Positions 51,953 to 63,040 are shown, numbered from the stretch's first letter. The stretch: 64,000 nucleotides of DNA from Saccharomycopsis phalli (GCA_020342235.1 CP073216.1:992001-1056000); one strand, 5' to 3'. Notes: a model not told the origin generated them from the sequence alone. Program-made: numbers and translations.

Positions 51953-53278
51953 GATGGGTGGATATGCTATAAATTCATAGTATATGCACTAGGTTCTTTG
52001 CGAGAATCAGTGTTGCCAGTTGTCAGTTGTCAGTTATCAGTTGCCAGTTGTCAGTTGTCAATTGTTAGTTGCCAGCTGTCAGTTGTCAGTTGCCAGTTGC
52101 CAGTTGCCAGTTGCCAGTGTTTAATATGTGATTGGTGCAAAGCAATACATAATTTTAAATGCTACACATCTTTACATGCTACACATGAAGATTCATGGCC
52201 ATTATGAATAATATAGACGGTAGGTACTATAGAAGTAAGCGTTGAGTCGTGTTACGTCATAGTACCCGTACATACCAATAGACAGCGATCCAATTATTAG
52301 TAAAAGCCCAATACAAACGTCAAAAGTAAGCTTCAAGTATATTTGTGTTGGAATACCGATGATTGTCATTGGGATTTTTACATTGTCTTTCACTGTTGTG
52401 TATATCTATACGATACTGTAATATATCAAGATGCGAGCTGGTAGAATAGTCAAGATATCGCTTGGCTATTCAAAGACAAAAAGAAAGATAAGTTACAAGA
52501 AAGATAAGTTACAAGCTAAAAAAAGTTGTGAGAAAAAAGAGAAGTTGCGAGAATACTAAAAAAAAAGTAATTAGAAGATAATAAATGGAGCCAAGAAGTT
52601 AAAATTTCTGTTTTTATTACCGATATTGCGTGTATGATGGATAACCAACCGAACCATGCGTTTAGCTTAATCTATACTTTTGAACATACACGCAGATACA
52701 ATATCACTAGTTTTCCAAGCCATTATGTAAATATCGACTTGAAAATCCAATTTGGTCAAAGGTGCGACAGTCTGTTAGAATTGCCCATTTAATCCGAAAT
52801 TGACTGGAATTAAGCCAATTGACTGGCAATAAGCCAATAAACGTGGTTCACTCTCAGCTTTAACCACGCGCTGCGATCTATTATGGCATTTGCAACTCTA
52901 AATTTGACATTTAATATTTCCGGTGGTTCGTTATCGGTGGTTATGTATTGGTTAGTTAGTGGTTATTTTTTGGTGATTCATTTTCGGTGGTTAATTATTC
53001 ATGGTAGATGATTTCAATGGTAAATCTCAATGACAATTTTCAATGGTAAATTTCAATGGTAGCCAAGTCGTCTCATGCTAACCAAGTCGCCATGCTAACC
53101 ACAAGAAATCGCCAAACCATTTGGATTCAATATAAAATTCGCACCACAATATCATACATCTACCAATAAACCATTCTTCAGTACTCCCAATGTCATTTCA
53201 GTACCCAGTATACTCGCACCATTACATAATCGCTTACAGCGCGCGTCTTACAAATTGGCATCCAGAAAATGTTATCCA
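51953..53278. other. Intergenic with heptanucleotide repeat, possible tiny membrane ORF
   Basis: A CAGTTGT/CAGTTGC 7-mer repeats about 15 times at 52010-52122. A 55-codon minus ORF (52202-52369) encodes one hydrophobic segment, but it has no homologue I recognise. The rest is AT-rich with TTTCAATGGTAAA repeats (53005-53060). Confidence 0.45.
52010..52122. repeat. Minisatellite, 7-nt unit (CAGTTGT/CAGTTGC)
   Basis: About 15 units with C/T variation. Confidence 0.85.
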
Positions 53279-53282
53279 ATGA
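53190..53282 (+). other. Possible 30-codon upstream ORF of MGM101
   Basis: ATG at 53190 opens a 30-codon frame ending in a TGA that overlaps the MGM101 start as ATGA (53279-53282). If it is in the transcript it would be translated first. Confidence 0.35.
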
Positions 53283-54157
53283 TTCATATTTGTAGGTACT
53301 CTACAACAGCGGTTAAACCGCTGGTCAGCAAATATGCTTCAAGATACGCAAAACCAATAAAGCCTGCAGTAGCATCGTCAAATATGAAATCTACCACTAC
53401 ATCAACGGCTTCACTGACGACTTCACCTGCGACTTCAACTTCAACTTCAACTTCAACTTCAGCCTCACCTTCAGCCTCGCCTTCAACCTCATCTTTAAAA
53501 CCATTGCCAAGCTCATCATCCATTGCTTCGAGTACTCCTACATATGGCAATCACACCATTGACTCGACACAAAAATCCTTCTCCCAAGTGTTTCCAAAGA
53601 CACTCCTGGATCTGCCCACTACACACACCTCAGATGGGGTCGACTGGACCACATCGTACCATGGAATTGGGACCTCGACGCTCAGCCAGACGCAAATTGA
53701 TATTCTCCTTCAGCCTCTTGACCCAGAAGACATTGAAATAAAGCCCGATGGGCTCATCTACTTGCCTGAGATAAAGTACCGGCGGATTTTGAACCGGGCA
53801 TTGGGTCCTGGCGCATGGGGATTGATTCCGCGCTCGGAAACGGCCATTACGCTGAATCTCATTACTCGGGAATACGCTTTGGTGGTCATGGGGAAAATGG
53901 TGTCGGTGGCACGTGGCGAACAGCAGTATTTCAATCCGCTGGGCATTCCAACAGCCACCGAGGGTTGCAAGAGTAATGCGTTGATGCGCTGTTGCAAGGA
54001 TTTGGGCATTGGCTCTGAGCTATGGGATCCGCGGTTCATTCGCAAGTTTAAGAAGCAGTATTGTGAGGACAAGTTCGTGACGCACGTGACCACAGGTAAG
54101 AAGAAGAAGATCTGGAAGCGAAAGGAGGACGATGTGGAGTATCCTTATAAGTTGTGA
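53279..54157 (+). CDS. MGM101: Mitochondrial genome maintenance protein Mgm101
   Basis: 292 residues from ATG 53279; the frame upstream has no ATG. The N-terminus ([26 protein letters not shown]) is basic and Ser/Thr-rich, as expected for a mitochondrial presequence. A Ser/Thr/Pro linker follows (residues 40-85). The conserved core begins at [11 protein letters not shown] and includes [42 protein letters not shown] and [15 protein letters not shown]. The Lys-rich tail [10 protein letters not shown] also matches. Mgm101 is a Rad52-like annealing protein in mitochondrial nucleoids. Confidence 0.96.
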   Translation: MIHICRYSTTAVKPLVSKYASRYAKPIKPAVASSNMKSTTTSTASLTTSPATSTSTSTSTSASPSASPSTSSLKPLPSSSSIASSTPTYGNHTIDSTQKSFSQVFPKTLLDLPTTHTSDGVDWTTSYHGIGTSTLSQTQIDILLQPLDPEDIEIKPDGLIYLPEIKYRRILNRALGPGAWGLIPRSETAITLNLITREYALVVMGKMVSVARGEQQYFNPLGIPTATEGCKSNALMRCCKDLGIGSELWDPRFIRKFKKQYCEDKFVTHVTTGKKKKIWKRKEDDVEYPYKL

Positions 54158-54167
54158 TGATAATGCT

Positions 54168-54298
54168 GAGAATGAGCGGTGAGAATTAGCGGTGAGAATG
54201 AGCGGTGAGAATGGAGCGGTGAGAATGGAGTGGTGAGAATTAGCGGTGAGAATGAGCGGTGAGAATGGAGTGGTGAGAATGGAGTGGTGAGAATGTTT
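54168..54298. repeat. Minisatellite, 13-15-nt unit
   Basis: About nine units of GAGCGGTGAGAATG or GGAGTGGTGAGAAT, just after the MGM101 stop. Confidence 0.85.
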
Positions 54299-54780
54299 TG
54301 AAATACTAGAAAAATTCAAGAATATTGCGAATATGAATATCGAGAATTACAAATATTGCGAATATGAATATTGAGAACCTTTTGAGTATTTTAAATATTT
54401 TGACATCTTGTATATATGTGAGTACAATGACCATTGGTTATACACTGTAGCCTGTACATGTCTTGAAATAACACCAATTGATAGTAAATTGGCTCACCAT
54501 GTGAAAAAGCAAACGAGAATTTCTCCTAAATCACTTGCTCAATTTTCTGAATATCTACACAAACATTTGGAAATGCTCTAACAGAATTTTACAACTGTAA
54601 TCGCTATACTCTACTAAATATTGGATTCTCAAGCTGGCTAAATTCCACCAAGTCAATGTGTTTACATTTATACATGAAAAAATGTACCAATATCAACCAA
54701 CAGCACCTCTGAAGTGTTCATTTGTTTCTTATAACATACAAGACTTTATCAAACACACTTTCCAATCATCCACCATCCAC
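54299..54780. other. Intergenic, no gene seen
   Basis: AT-rich spacer between MGM101 and DNA2, both genes ending into it. Confidence 0.5.
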
Positions 54781-55018
54781 CATTCTCCATTCTTCATTCT
54801 CCATTCTCCATTCTCCATTCTCCATTCTCCATTCTCCATTCTCCATTCTCCATTCTCCATTCTCCATTCTCCATTCTCCATTCTCCATTCTCCATTCTCC
54901 ATTCTCCATTCTCCATTCTCCATTCTCCATTCTCCATTCTCCATTCTCCATTCTCCATTCTCCATTCTCCATTCTCCATTCTCCATTCTCCATTCTCCAT
55001 TCTCCATTCTCCATTCTC
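54781..55018. repeat. Minisatellite, 7-nt unit CATTCTC, about 34 copies
   Basis: An almost perfect array with one early variant. Seven is not a multiple of three and the unit has no stop on either strand, so all six frames stay open. That explains several repetitive ORFs (HSPFSIL on plus, MENGEWR on minus). Confidence 0.97.
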
Positions 55019-55019
55019 T

Positions 55020-58000
55020 TCATCCATTCTCCTCATCAACAATATTCTTCAACAAAAGATGCCTGTCAATGAGCTGCTGAGATACCTTGGTGCCTAATCG
55101 CCGCCTACCACCCTGCGACCCGCCCAGTGACCCGCCCGAACCACCTGCTTCACACTGCCCCAAGGAGTAGCTTTCGAGGGCATCCTTGGGCATGTCGTAG
55201 GACCATCCACGGGACTCTACAACGTCCATAAACGCCTTCAAAATATCCAAATGACGAAGCGTGCGCCGGGAACCTAGGATGATCAACTTGCACTTTGCCC
55301 GAGTAATGGCCACATTGATTCGCCGCCATTCCCGGAGCAATTCTCCAGTGGCCTGTTTGTCGTTCGACCGAACCAACGAAATAATGACACAGTCCTTGTC
55401 AAGACCCTGGAATTTGTCAGCCGTCATCACTGCTATCAGAGGCCTGTGGAGAAATTTGTGCTTGAGTAGTCTGATTTGCGCCCGGTAAATCGACATGACT
55501 CCAATCGACAGCTGGCCGACCCCAGTGAGAAGTAGACCCTCGACAATCAGCGATATCAAGTCGGCTTCCACGGGGTTGTCAATATTCTCGCCTAAGATCC
55601 GCTCAGAGGCATCGATATTGTCATGGTTCAAAAAAAGCACTCTGTTTTCCGGCTCAAGCACCACGTCCATCCAGGACGAGTATCCTTGCTTGTGGAACGA
55701 GACAAGTTTCTCTGGAAACGGCACATGTAGCAGCTTCGATGCCACTTCTGGACTCCCGCACTTGAGCCGTCGGTTGTAGATGAGCACATTGGATAGGGTC
55801 ATGATATCCTCGCACATTCTGTATTGATGGGCCAAGTCGCAGACCGACGACGGGAATTCCTCTGAAAGAATGCGGAAAAGACTTCGCTGGAGTCCCTTCC
55901 GGGCCTTTGGGGCGACAATCAACGGCGGAAGCTGGTAGTGATCACCGACCAAAATAAACCGTTCGCTACAATTGATTGGGCCAAGGCAAATGGGCATCGA
56001 AGCCTGTGACGCCTCGTCGACAATACAGTAGTCGAATCGGCGGCGGGAAAACACCCAGTCACGGATCCCAAGGCACGTAGTAGCCACTATCGGGGTCTCC
56101 AAGTACACTTTGTGGAGCTGGCCTGGGTCTGAAACCGCAAGATTTTCCGGGCTGTATGGCTTGATGGAGTCGTGGATTCTGCCCACTGACCCGAGCCGAA
56201 TAAACTGCGTGACGTTCTGCTGCTTCAACTTTATGAGAATGTTGTCTATTGCCGAGTGTGTGTATGACACCACAAGCACGGACTTGCCATTGTCAGCAAG
56301 GATCCGAATAAGCTCGGTGATGGTGGTGGTTTTTCCAGTGCCAGGCATTCCCAATATCAATGCAAAATCGTTGGTGGTGAAGCACTGGTGTATGGCATTT
56401 CTCTGGTCCTCATTGAACTGGGTTTCGTCAACAGTGTATGGAAAAAGTGGCGTTGTCGACGCGGGAATGCGCTTTTTCGCAACGAGAATATCTCGAAGTC
56501 GCTTATTGCCGTCACTGAGAAACAATTCCAACAAATTGTACCGTGCCACTTGAAGCCCATGGAACGCAGGGTTCTTGTCAAGCCGGTAGGTTCTATTGTT
56601 TGGAATACTCGAGCTTTGCGACTCGACCATCGACTGGAAGTTTTGGTTCGTCTTGGCATCAAATCCAGCAAGTTTCACTGTGCTGTCGAGCCTGTGTCTT
56701 GCTCTGACCACCACAGAATCGGTCCCGATATTCAAAATCACACCCAGACTAAGGGCAAAATGGCCTGCTTCATCGCTCACAAGCACATGTTCGTGGGGCG
56801 ATAACTGTGACCAGTTCATTGGACGAGGCTCGTCCATAGTTCTGGCCCGTTCAAAAGTGTATGTGTACTCACCTTGGTCGAGCTTCCATGTCACAATCTT
56901 CAAGCTGCTCACAGACTTGCCATTGGCCTCTCTCTGCTCTCCTGAAAAGAGCCACAACTCCTTGGTCAACTTCCCAATGAAGTTCTCTTCCCTATTGAGC
57001 AAATCCTCCCAGTACTGGTAATACGCCCGGTCTTCCTCAACCAAATGCCCAGTGGCTTTGCTAAACTCTCCTGGGGCATACCCACTCGTCGTCTCACTTC
57101 CATTTTCCACAAGGTTGTTGTATGTCATACACACCTGCTTGATGTAGCACCGATCACACACCAGAGACTTGAGAACAGCCGGCACTTCCAGCTGGATCTC
57201 CTTCAAATGCTTCGACATGTTGTTCCGCTTGTTCATAAGGAGCACCAAGTCTCTTCTATCGATTTCGTGGCGCGTTGTCTCCTTCAACTTCGTGTACAAC
57301 AATACAAAGAAATTCACATCCATCTCATATCTGTCCCGCATAAGAAGCGTGTACAACGACGCTTGGGCCTTGTGGGAAATGTATGACATGCCCGTTTTGA
57401 TCTCCAATGGTGCCACAAACTTTCCGGTGGTTGTCGCTTCAATTGTAGCATCAAGTAACCCCCGAAGCCCAAAGATCGGCGACCAGATGCTTTCTTCAAT
57501 ATCCAATGTCTTGCTCACATAGAACCGGGACTGGCCCATTTGCGACAAGATCGACTGGTCGTGGTGAAAGATGTACTTGTTGATCCACTGCTTGATGTAC
57601 TCCACATGGACCTCACATTGCTTCAAGATACTCTGTTTTGTCTCGTTGATGCTGAATATCTCAATAAGCGACCGCTCCATTAGCGTATCGAGACATTCAT
57701 AGATAAATGCATCGTCGTTCCTCCTTGCTACCATACACAGCTGCAACAATTCGTGGATAATATTGCCAATAATAAGATATATCGATGAGTCTCCCGGAAA
57801 GTTGTAACGGGCCAACAATACGCTTTTTCTCTCACAGTTCAATGACTCGCCCAAAGAAGTGGCCGATATCAAGGTATCAGGATTTAAAACCATCAAATTG
57901 TGGTCGCTGTCCACCACTGTGGGATTCTCGCCGATGATATGGATAATTTCCCCAACGTCATATTGACACATTAGCCATTGGTCACGAACAACGACATTCC

Positions 58001-59414
58001 GGAGCTCCTCATTTCCATCTTTGACTCGTAAAATCAACTGCTCATGCTTGCGGCCCTTTTTGGTGTAACTTTTTTCTGTGATTTGCACAATCTCAAACCG
58101 ATGAAGCCATGGTCGGGAAATCGCAATCCGGGCCATGTTCACGTCTGTAAAACTGTCTTTGTAGTTTTTTGCCTCCGAGTCATATGTGATTCCTTTAAGG
58201 AACACGGCGGCTCCCTTGATGTCTGATTCTTGTATCCGAAGCTGCTGGGTTGAAATGGGATGGCTAATTCGGGTCAAAAGTTCATCTTCCAAGCTGTCCA
58301 ACGAGTCTGAATCATTGTCTTTGTCGTCCATTTTGGCATCTGCCATGTTTACATTTTCCATTTTCTTATTTTCCATTTTCTCAACTTTGACATCTGCAAT
58401 TTGCGTCATTCTTTCAAGCTTCTCCTCCAATTTGTTAAACTCTTCATCGTCACTTGAAAAATCGTCAGATCCAAGATCACACGGACCAGAAATATTGTGG
58501 GGTCCAGAAACCTTGTTGGCTTTAGAAAGACCATTGGTTTCAGAAAGTTCATTGGCTTTAGAAAGTTCATTGGCTTTAGAAAGATTATCCAATTTAGCAA
58601 CACTAGATTCCGCAACATCACTCGTAAACAGAATACCCGTTGAATAGACCGTCTCCATTTTAAGTGGGCTCAGAGTGTTCCCTACATCAGAAGCACAAAT
58701 ATTACCTCCAACATTTCCTAAACCCAAACCATCGCCTGCCGTTCTACCACCAGTCAATTCTGCCGGAAGAATGTTTTCTTTTCCAGTTCTAACCTTTCCA
58801 CGCCTCGTAGTCACCTCATTGTTCTCCTCATCGAAAAACCACTCCTCAAAATTTTCTCTCTCATACTCGCCCAACTTTATACCCTTGTCCAACAACTCAG
58901 AAGTGGTGTTCCCCACGTCGGGATCCTCCTTGTTTAACTCATTGAGCATCATACTAAGAGACTTGTTCTTCGACTTGGCGACGTTGTTAAACAACTTGCC
59001 CTTGCTCAAATCGCCAAGTGATCTTGTTTTGGAAGGCGTCACAGAGAAATTCCCATGGGGCATTGTCTTTGACCGGCTGATTTTCTTGCTTGGCGTCTGG
59101 GCATTGAGACTGAAATTCGTATTGTACTTCTTCTCAAGAGTGGCAATCGGGTCCAATTTCAAAGTCACAAGGTTGTTTTTTAGCAACATATCGTCCCTTT
59201 TCACCACAACAGGCACAGGATGTTCCGGTGATCCACTAATCAGCCTAGACCAAAAGATCTCGTCCTTTCCATTGTCGTTTTTGAGCCGGTGCTTCTTAAA
59301 CTTCACCTCACCTCCTTGATCCAGCACATTTGTCAATAAACTGTGCTCCACAAATTGCTTCTTGTTTGTTTCCTTCTTCTCATTCTTCTCAATGTGTCTT
59401 TTTCTGCTTTCCAT
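55020..59414 (-). CDS. DNA2: DNA replication helicase/nuclease Dna2
   Basis: 1464 residues (S. cerevisiae 1522). The N-terminal 400 residues are poorly conserved and include short repeats (LSKANELSKANEL). The RecB-type nuclease spans about 520-820: first cluster Cys in NCERKSVL, catalytic EIKTG, and the last three Cys in CDRCYIKQVC, together holding the 4Fe-4S cluster. The SF1B helicase follows: Walker A GMPGTGKTT near 1020, DEASQ, QYRMCEDIM, then TADKFQGLDKD and NVAITRAKCKLI. Dna2 trims long flaps of Okazaki fragments and resects breaks with Sgs1. The last residues (DEENG) come from a unit-like sequence at the edge of the 7-bp minisatellite. Confidence 0.97.
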   Translation of the reverse strand: MESRKRHIEKNEKKETNKKQFVEHSLLTNVLDQGGEVKFKKHRLKNDNGKDEIFWSRLISGSPEHPVPVVVKRDDMLLKNNLVTLKLDPIATLEKKYNTNFSLNAQTPSKKISRSKTMPHGNFSVTPSKTRSLGDLSKGKLFNNVAKSKNKSLSMMLNELNKEDPDVGNTTSELLDKGIKLGEYERENFEEWFFDEENNEVTTRRGKVRTGKENILPAELTGGRTAGDGLGLGNVGGNICASDVGNTLSPLKMETVYSTGILFTSDVAESSVAKLDNLSKANELSKANELSETNGLSKANKVSGPHNISGPCDLGSDDFSSDDEEFNKLEEKLERMTQIADVKVEKMENKKMENVNMADAKMDDKDNDSDSLDSLEDELLTRISHPISTQQLRIQESDIKGAAVFLKGITYDSEAKNYKDSFTDVNMARIAISRPWLHRFEIVQITEKSYTKKGRKHEQLILRVKDGNEELRNVVVRDQWLMCQYDVGEIIHIIGENPTVVDSDHNLMVLNPDTLISATSLGESLNCERKSVLLARYNFPGDSSIYLIIGNIIHELLQLCMVARRNDDAFIYECLDTLMERSLIEIFSINETKQSILKQCEVHVEYIKQWINKYIFHHDQSILSQMGQSRFYVSKTLDIEESIWSPIFGLRGLLDATIEATTTGKFVAPLEIKTGMSYISHKAQASLYTLLMRDRYEMDVNFFVLLYTKLKETTRHEIDRRDLVLLMNKRNNMSKHLKEIQLEVPAVLKSLVCDRCYIKQVCMTYNNLVENGSETTSGYAPGEFSKATGHLVEEDRAYYQYWEDLLNREENFIGKLTKELWLFSGEQREANGKSVSSLKIVTWKLDQGEYTYTFERARTMDEPRPMNWSQLSPHEHVLVSDEAGHFALSLGVILNIGTDSVVVRARHRLDSTVKLAGFDAKTNQNFQSMVESQSSSIPNNRTYRLDKNPAFHGLQVARYNLLELFLSDGNKRLRDILVAKKRIPASTTPLFPYTVDETQFNEDQRNAIHQCFTTNDFALILGMPGTGKTTTITELIRILADNGKSVLVVSYTHSAIDNILIKLKQQNVTQFIRLGSVGRIHDSIKPYSPENLAVSDPGQLHKVYLETPIVATTCLGIRDWVFSRRRFDYCIVDEASQASMPICLGPINCSERFILVGDHYQLPPLIVAPKARKGLQRSLFRILSEEFPSSVCDLAHQYRMCEDIMTLSNVLIYNRRLKCGSPEVASKLLHVPFPEKLVSFHKQGYSSWMDVVLEPENRVLFLNHDNIDASERILGENIDNPVEADLISLIVEGLLLTGVGQLSIGVMSIYRAQIRLLKHKFLHRPLIAVMTADKFQGLDKDCVIISLVRSNDKQATGELLREWRRINVAITRAKCKLIILGSRRTLRHLDILKAFMDVVESRGWSYDMPKDALESYSLGQCEAGGSGGSLGGSQGGRRRLGTKVSQQLIDRHLLLKNIVDEENG

Positions 59415-59817
59415 TACTTGTATAGGCCATTCTATTTAAGATGAACGACGCGCTTGAAATTGTTTTCGCGAACGAAAATAAACAGTGGAGATGCATACAA
59501 TATCAGCTGGGAAGAGTATGCGTGAATAAAGTCAAGTTTAATATTCCGTCTACAAAAATATTTTATTCTGCCGAATATTTAATTGACTGGTATTTTATGC
59601 CATTTCTGTTATTTTCATGTTCACGCTACTATGTATTGCAGCATAAATTGCCTAGTACAGTACTCCATCTACAAAAAAAAAAAACGACAAACTGATATTA
59701 ACTAACGAAAAACAATATAATAACATGAGTAACATCCTTTTATTGATTAACTTTGATTAACTTTGATTAACTTTGATTAACTTCTTTGATCAACTTCTGC
59801 TTGCTACTTATCTTGAT
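59415..59817. other. Intergenic, no supported gene
   Basis: Contains an 84-codon plus ORF at 59441-59695 of AT-rich composition with no recognised domain, and a CTTTGATTAA tandem at 59745-59790. Confidence 0.45.
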
Positions 59818-62478
59818 CTACCCAACCATAGTACCAATGGATTTTCGCCGCTGGCTATTCACGATACTACCCTTCAACTCTCTGATATTTCGGACCAAGT
59901 CTAACGTCTTCAAATCACTACCGTAGTGCCGCAAAAAATTGTCGAGCAACTTCACATAATCATCCAAAACCTCCCACATATTCAACTTCACAAATCGATG
60001 TCCCATTTTCACAATTTCTGCCACTCGCTCTGCATTCATCAACTTTGGCGGGGCAATCTGCGACAATCGTAGATATATGCTGATAATAACATTGAAAATA
60101 CCCACCTTGTTTTTGAACGAAACCGTCCGCGACAAGTAGCTCAAACTCACCTTAAAGAATAATTCAAACTCTGAAATTTTGGTTGCAAACTCCAGGCCAA
60201 GTCCCTGTTCCCAAAGAACATGCCGTATGATGGAATAAAGCTCGATGGTCGCATCTGAATAGTCCAAATATTCAGAAGTGCGACTTATGTAATCTGTCTG
60301 CGCTTTAACAATGCTGAAAAAGTCCAAGTTTGTCAATAGGTGCTCCAAGTCTGGTTGTGCAAATGTAAAGAGTCTCAAGATACAAAGACACTGAGTCACT
60401 TCACTAGAGCTCAATTGGGCTTTTGCAACACCGCAGACCCTGGGCATCACATTGGACTGCTTAATTCTCTCGTGGAATGTTTCATTTTGCACTAGTACTC
60501 TAACAATATCAAATATAAGTTGCCTAGTACTTCCTGGTTTGTCCAACAACGGATCAATTAGAACAGACAAGATATCAACATTTAAATAGAGTTCATAAAG
60601 ACCACCTGTACGTAGTGAATTATAAATGTAAGTTAACGATGGTTCCTGGAGAGTAGTACTGGAATCACATGCTATGGTATAAATCTGGAGCGCAATTTCC
60701 ATATTAGTGAAAAATATAGGATATTCCAGCAAGCCGAAACATTTGTTAATTAGCAATATTGTCGTTCTTTTGACTTCTAAAGAATCATGGCCAAGAAGCG
60801 TGGCGAAATGTTCAGTTTCTTCTGCATTAGTAACAAGATACAGCGCCAAATCATAATTCAATGACAACATAATATTGATAATCGCCTTTAAGAGTCTCAG
60901 TTTATTGAATTTAAGATACCGAAATAACGTCCCCGTGGGCAATTGGTTTCTGACAGTTGATTCGAGACCCTGGAACTCGACTAAGTTCAGAGTTTTGAAA
61001 AGTGCAATATAGCGCTGGATGAGCCAGAAGCAATTAGCATAGACAGATATATCACTTAAATCGGTTGCTTCAGACTCTTTGGAAAGTACTGATACTGAGT
61101 CAGTGGAGTCTAATTGCAATGAATTTCTGTTCAAATACTGGGCAATTTCCTGAAGATATGCCTTGGTGTGTGAGTATAAATATGCTATATCAGTTGGGCT
61201 TGATATTGCTCCTTCCAAACAGATGTATAGCTCATTGAGAAAATTGAGTACCAGCTGTTTCACTGCTAGATTTGGTAACTGAAAGATATGACTCAAGGAA
61301 AACACGCCGGCATTGTCCAAGAAATTTTTTGAATTACTATTAAAATTTCCTTGAATAAATCTGCGGAAAAAACCAAAGTAACTGACATAGAATTCAGGCG
61401 AAACACCTGTTGGAACCAGTGAAAAGTATTTTACCAATTTTGCCAAGAGTGATGTTGATGAGGCAATCTTGGATTTCTTGATTATGGACGTTAAGAAATT
61501 CAAGGTCTCGATATTGCACTTGAAGTCCAAATTGTCAGGGCGAGTCAATATGGCAAGCGCGGCAGATTCGTAAATTACCAACTCACTAATGAAGAATCCA
61601 GGGGATGCATTCACAAACTTGAAGCAGTAATCTTTAACTTTTATCGAAACTTTTGCACTGTTTAACAAGTTCTTGATATAATGATCGATATTAAGGATAT
61701 TGATGATATATTCAGGTATCCCCGTAGAACTGCGGCCAGTATTGTACATACAACAAAAGAAATCAATTGTTTTCATAATCACACGACTGGTATCGGAATC
61801 TGCATTGGATCTGCTAAACGACAACGATTTCTTAACTTTAAGATGCTTCATCAACGTTTTGCAGTAGCTTGTTTTAATAAGTGCTTTTTTGACCATGAGG
61901 GAACTATCGCTCTGGCTAGAGATCAAGATAGTAAGCAAGTCCATGCCCAATATTTGGTGCTCTTGCTCATTTGATTCTTCAGTAAAAAGTACATATGTTT
62001 GTACCAAATGAGACCGGTACAAGGTTTCAATACAAGTCCCTGACACTTTGAAGAGATTGTATAAAATGTTCCGGTACATTATCCTAAGAACAGGACCCAC
62101 GGTTTTGTGGTAAATTATTTTCCACGCCACCTCTCCAAATCGATGGTCCACTAGCCATTTGACCTTGTTTTTGGAACTTAGTGCTCCTTGGCTCAAAGGG
62201 TCCAACATGCGAATCACCGGACCAGTATCGTTAAACAGCAGGAGAAGTAAAGACATTTCTTTTAGGAACCCACTCTTGATTACAGAATCAATTATTGGCT
62301 GATTTGAGCGGTTCAGAGTAAACAATTCCATCATAAACTGTAGGCCTTCTTCATAAGCAATGAATACCGGTTTGGCTAAAATCAGCGAAATGACCGCGGT
62401 ATCAAACCCATCCTGATGAAGCTGGGCCAGCAATGACTCTAGTCCACAATAGAAATAAGATGCTGGATGACTTGACAT
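59818..62478 (-). CDS. Large all-helical protein, unknown
   Basis: 886 residues from ATG 62478. The sequence is rich in Leu, Ile, Ser and Asn with a regular spacing of hydrophobic residues over its whole length, suggesting an ARM/HEAT-like alpha solenoid. It has no signal peptide, zinc motif or nucleotide-binding motif. It ends SQRRKSIGTMVG, a basic tail with a possible kinase site (RRKS). Length and uniform codon use support a real gene. I do not recognise the family. Confidence 0.8.
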   Translation of the reverse strand: MSSHPASYFYCGLESLLAQLHQDGFDTAVISLILAKPVFIAYEEGLQFMMELFTLNRSNQPIIDSVIKSGFLKEMSLLLLLFNDTGPVIRMLDPLSQGALSSKNKVKWLVDHRFGEVAWKIIYHKTVGPVLRIMYRNILYNLFKVSGTCIETLYRSHLVQTYVLFTEESNEQEHQILGMDLLTILISSQSDSSLMVKKALIKTSYCKTLMKHLKVKKSLSFSRSNADSDTSRVIMKTIDFFCCMYNTGRSSTGIPEYIINILNIDHYIKNLLNSAKVSIKVKDYCFKFVNASPGFFISELVIYESAALAILTRPDNLDFKCNIETLNFLTSIIKKSKIASSTSLLAKLVKYFSLVPTGVSPEFYVSYFGFFRRFIQGNFNSNSKNFLDNAGVFSLSHIFQLPNLAVKQLVLNFLNELYICLEGAISSPTDIAYLYSHTKAYLQEIAQYLNRNSLQLDSTDSVSVLSKESEATDLSDISVYANCFWLIQRYIALFKTLNLVEFQGLESTVRNQLPTGTLFRYLKFNKLRLLKAIINIMLSLNYDLALYLVTNAEETEHFATLLGHDSLEVKRTTILLINKCFGLLEYPIFFTNMEIALQIYTIACDSSTTLQEPSLTYIYNSLRTGGLYELYLNVDILSVLIDPLLDKPGSTRQLIFDIVRVLVQNETFHERIKQSNVMPRVCGVAKAQLSSSEVTQCLCILRLFTFAQPDLEHLLTNLDFFSIVKAQTDYISRTSEYLDYSDATIELYSIIRHVLWEQGLGLEFATKISEFELFFKVSLSYLSRTVSFKNKVGIFNVIISIYLRLSQIAPPKLMNAERVAEIVKMGHRFVKLNMWEVLDDYVKLLDNFLRHYGSDLKTLDLVRNIRELKGSIVNSQRRKSIGTMVG

Positions 62479-63040
62479 ATAAACTTTAGCATCCAGGGAG
62501 TTCTGTATTTATAATGAGCCAATATTTTGGGTCTTACGTCACAACGCACCTATCACATGAGCATGAAATAAATATCATGTGACACATATGATAGAGTGAT
62601 CATGATGTAGTTTGATGGAGTCACATGTCTAGCTGACTGAATTGGAACGAGACGTTAATTAGTTCTCTGTAATGAGAATTGAAGATATAGGCTTTGCTTG
62701 GGCTGTATTGTGACAATTGGTGAAATATGATAGAATTGGCATATATTTGATTCACACTTTGATTCCAATTCAATTTAAGAGAGATTGTACCGTGTATCAT
62801 AATTGGTTGCCCTCGCATCAGTGAGCAAGAAGTTATCACATGGTAATATCCAACGAGTTGTAATAAAAATGGTTCCGCTTCTTTCTTGGAGCTACACCAA
62901 ATCGTTAGTTTCTCACACGCTCCTTGGATTCTCACAATTTGCATATTTTTCCAGTAATTGAATCTTTTATCAATTGTGCTCGTCTTTTGGTATGCTATCT
63001 TTTATCCGTGTGCTTTGTTTCTTACTGGGACTATCATTGA
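62479..63040. other. Upstream region; possible small ORF inside
   Basis: Apart from the 107-codon minus ORF listed separately, no other feature seen. ATCATGTGA and ATCACATGA E-box-like motifs cluster at 62550-62625. Confidence 0.4.
62621..62944 (-). CDS. Possible small protein, 107 residues, unknown
   Basis: A clean ATG-to-stop frame with balanced composition (MQIVRIQGACEKLTIW...FQFSQLDM), alternating hydrophobic/polar stretches compatible with a beta-rich small domain. No family recognised. It ends about 140 bp upstream of the helical protein's start. It could be chance. Confidence 0.35.
   Translation of the reverse strand: MQIVRIQGACEKLTIWCSSKKEAEPFLLQLVGYYHVITSCSLMRGQPIMIHGTISLKLNWNQSVNQIYANSIIFHQLSQYSPSKAYIFNSHYRELINVSFQFSQLDM

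Noticed and set aside
52202-52369. 55-residue single-span membrane ORF
   Set aside because: One hydrophobic stretch in AT-rich DNA is expected by chance. A weak resemblance to EMC5-type helices did not hold up over the length.
54658-55080. Repetitive HSPFSIL and MENGEWR proteins
   Set aside because: Products of the CATTCTC minisatellite, open in every frame. No independent gene signal.
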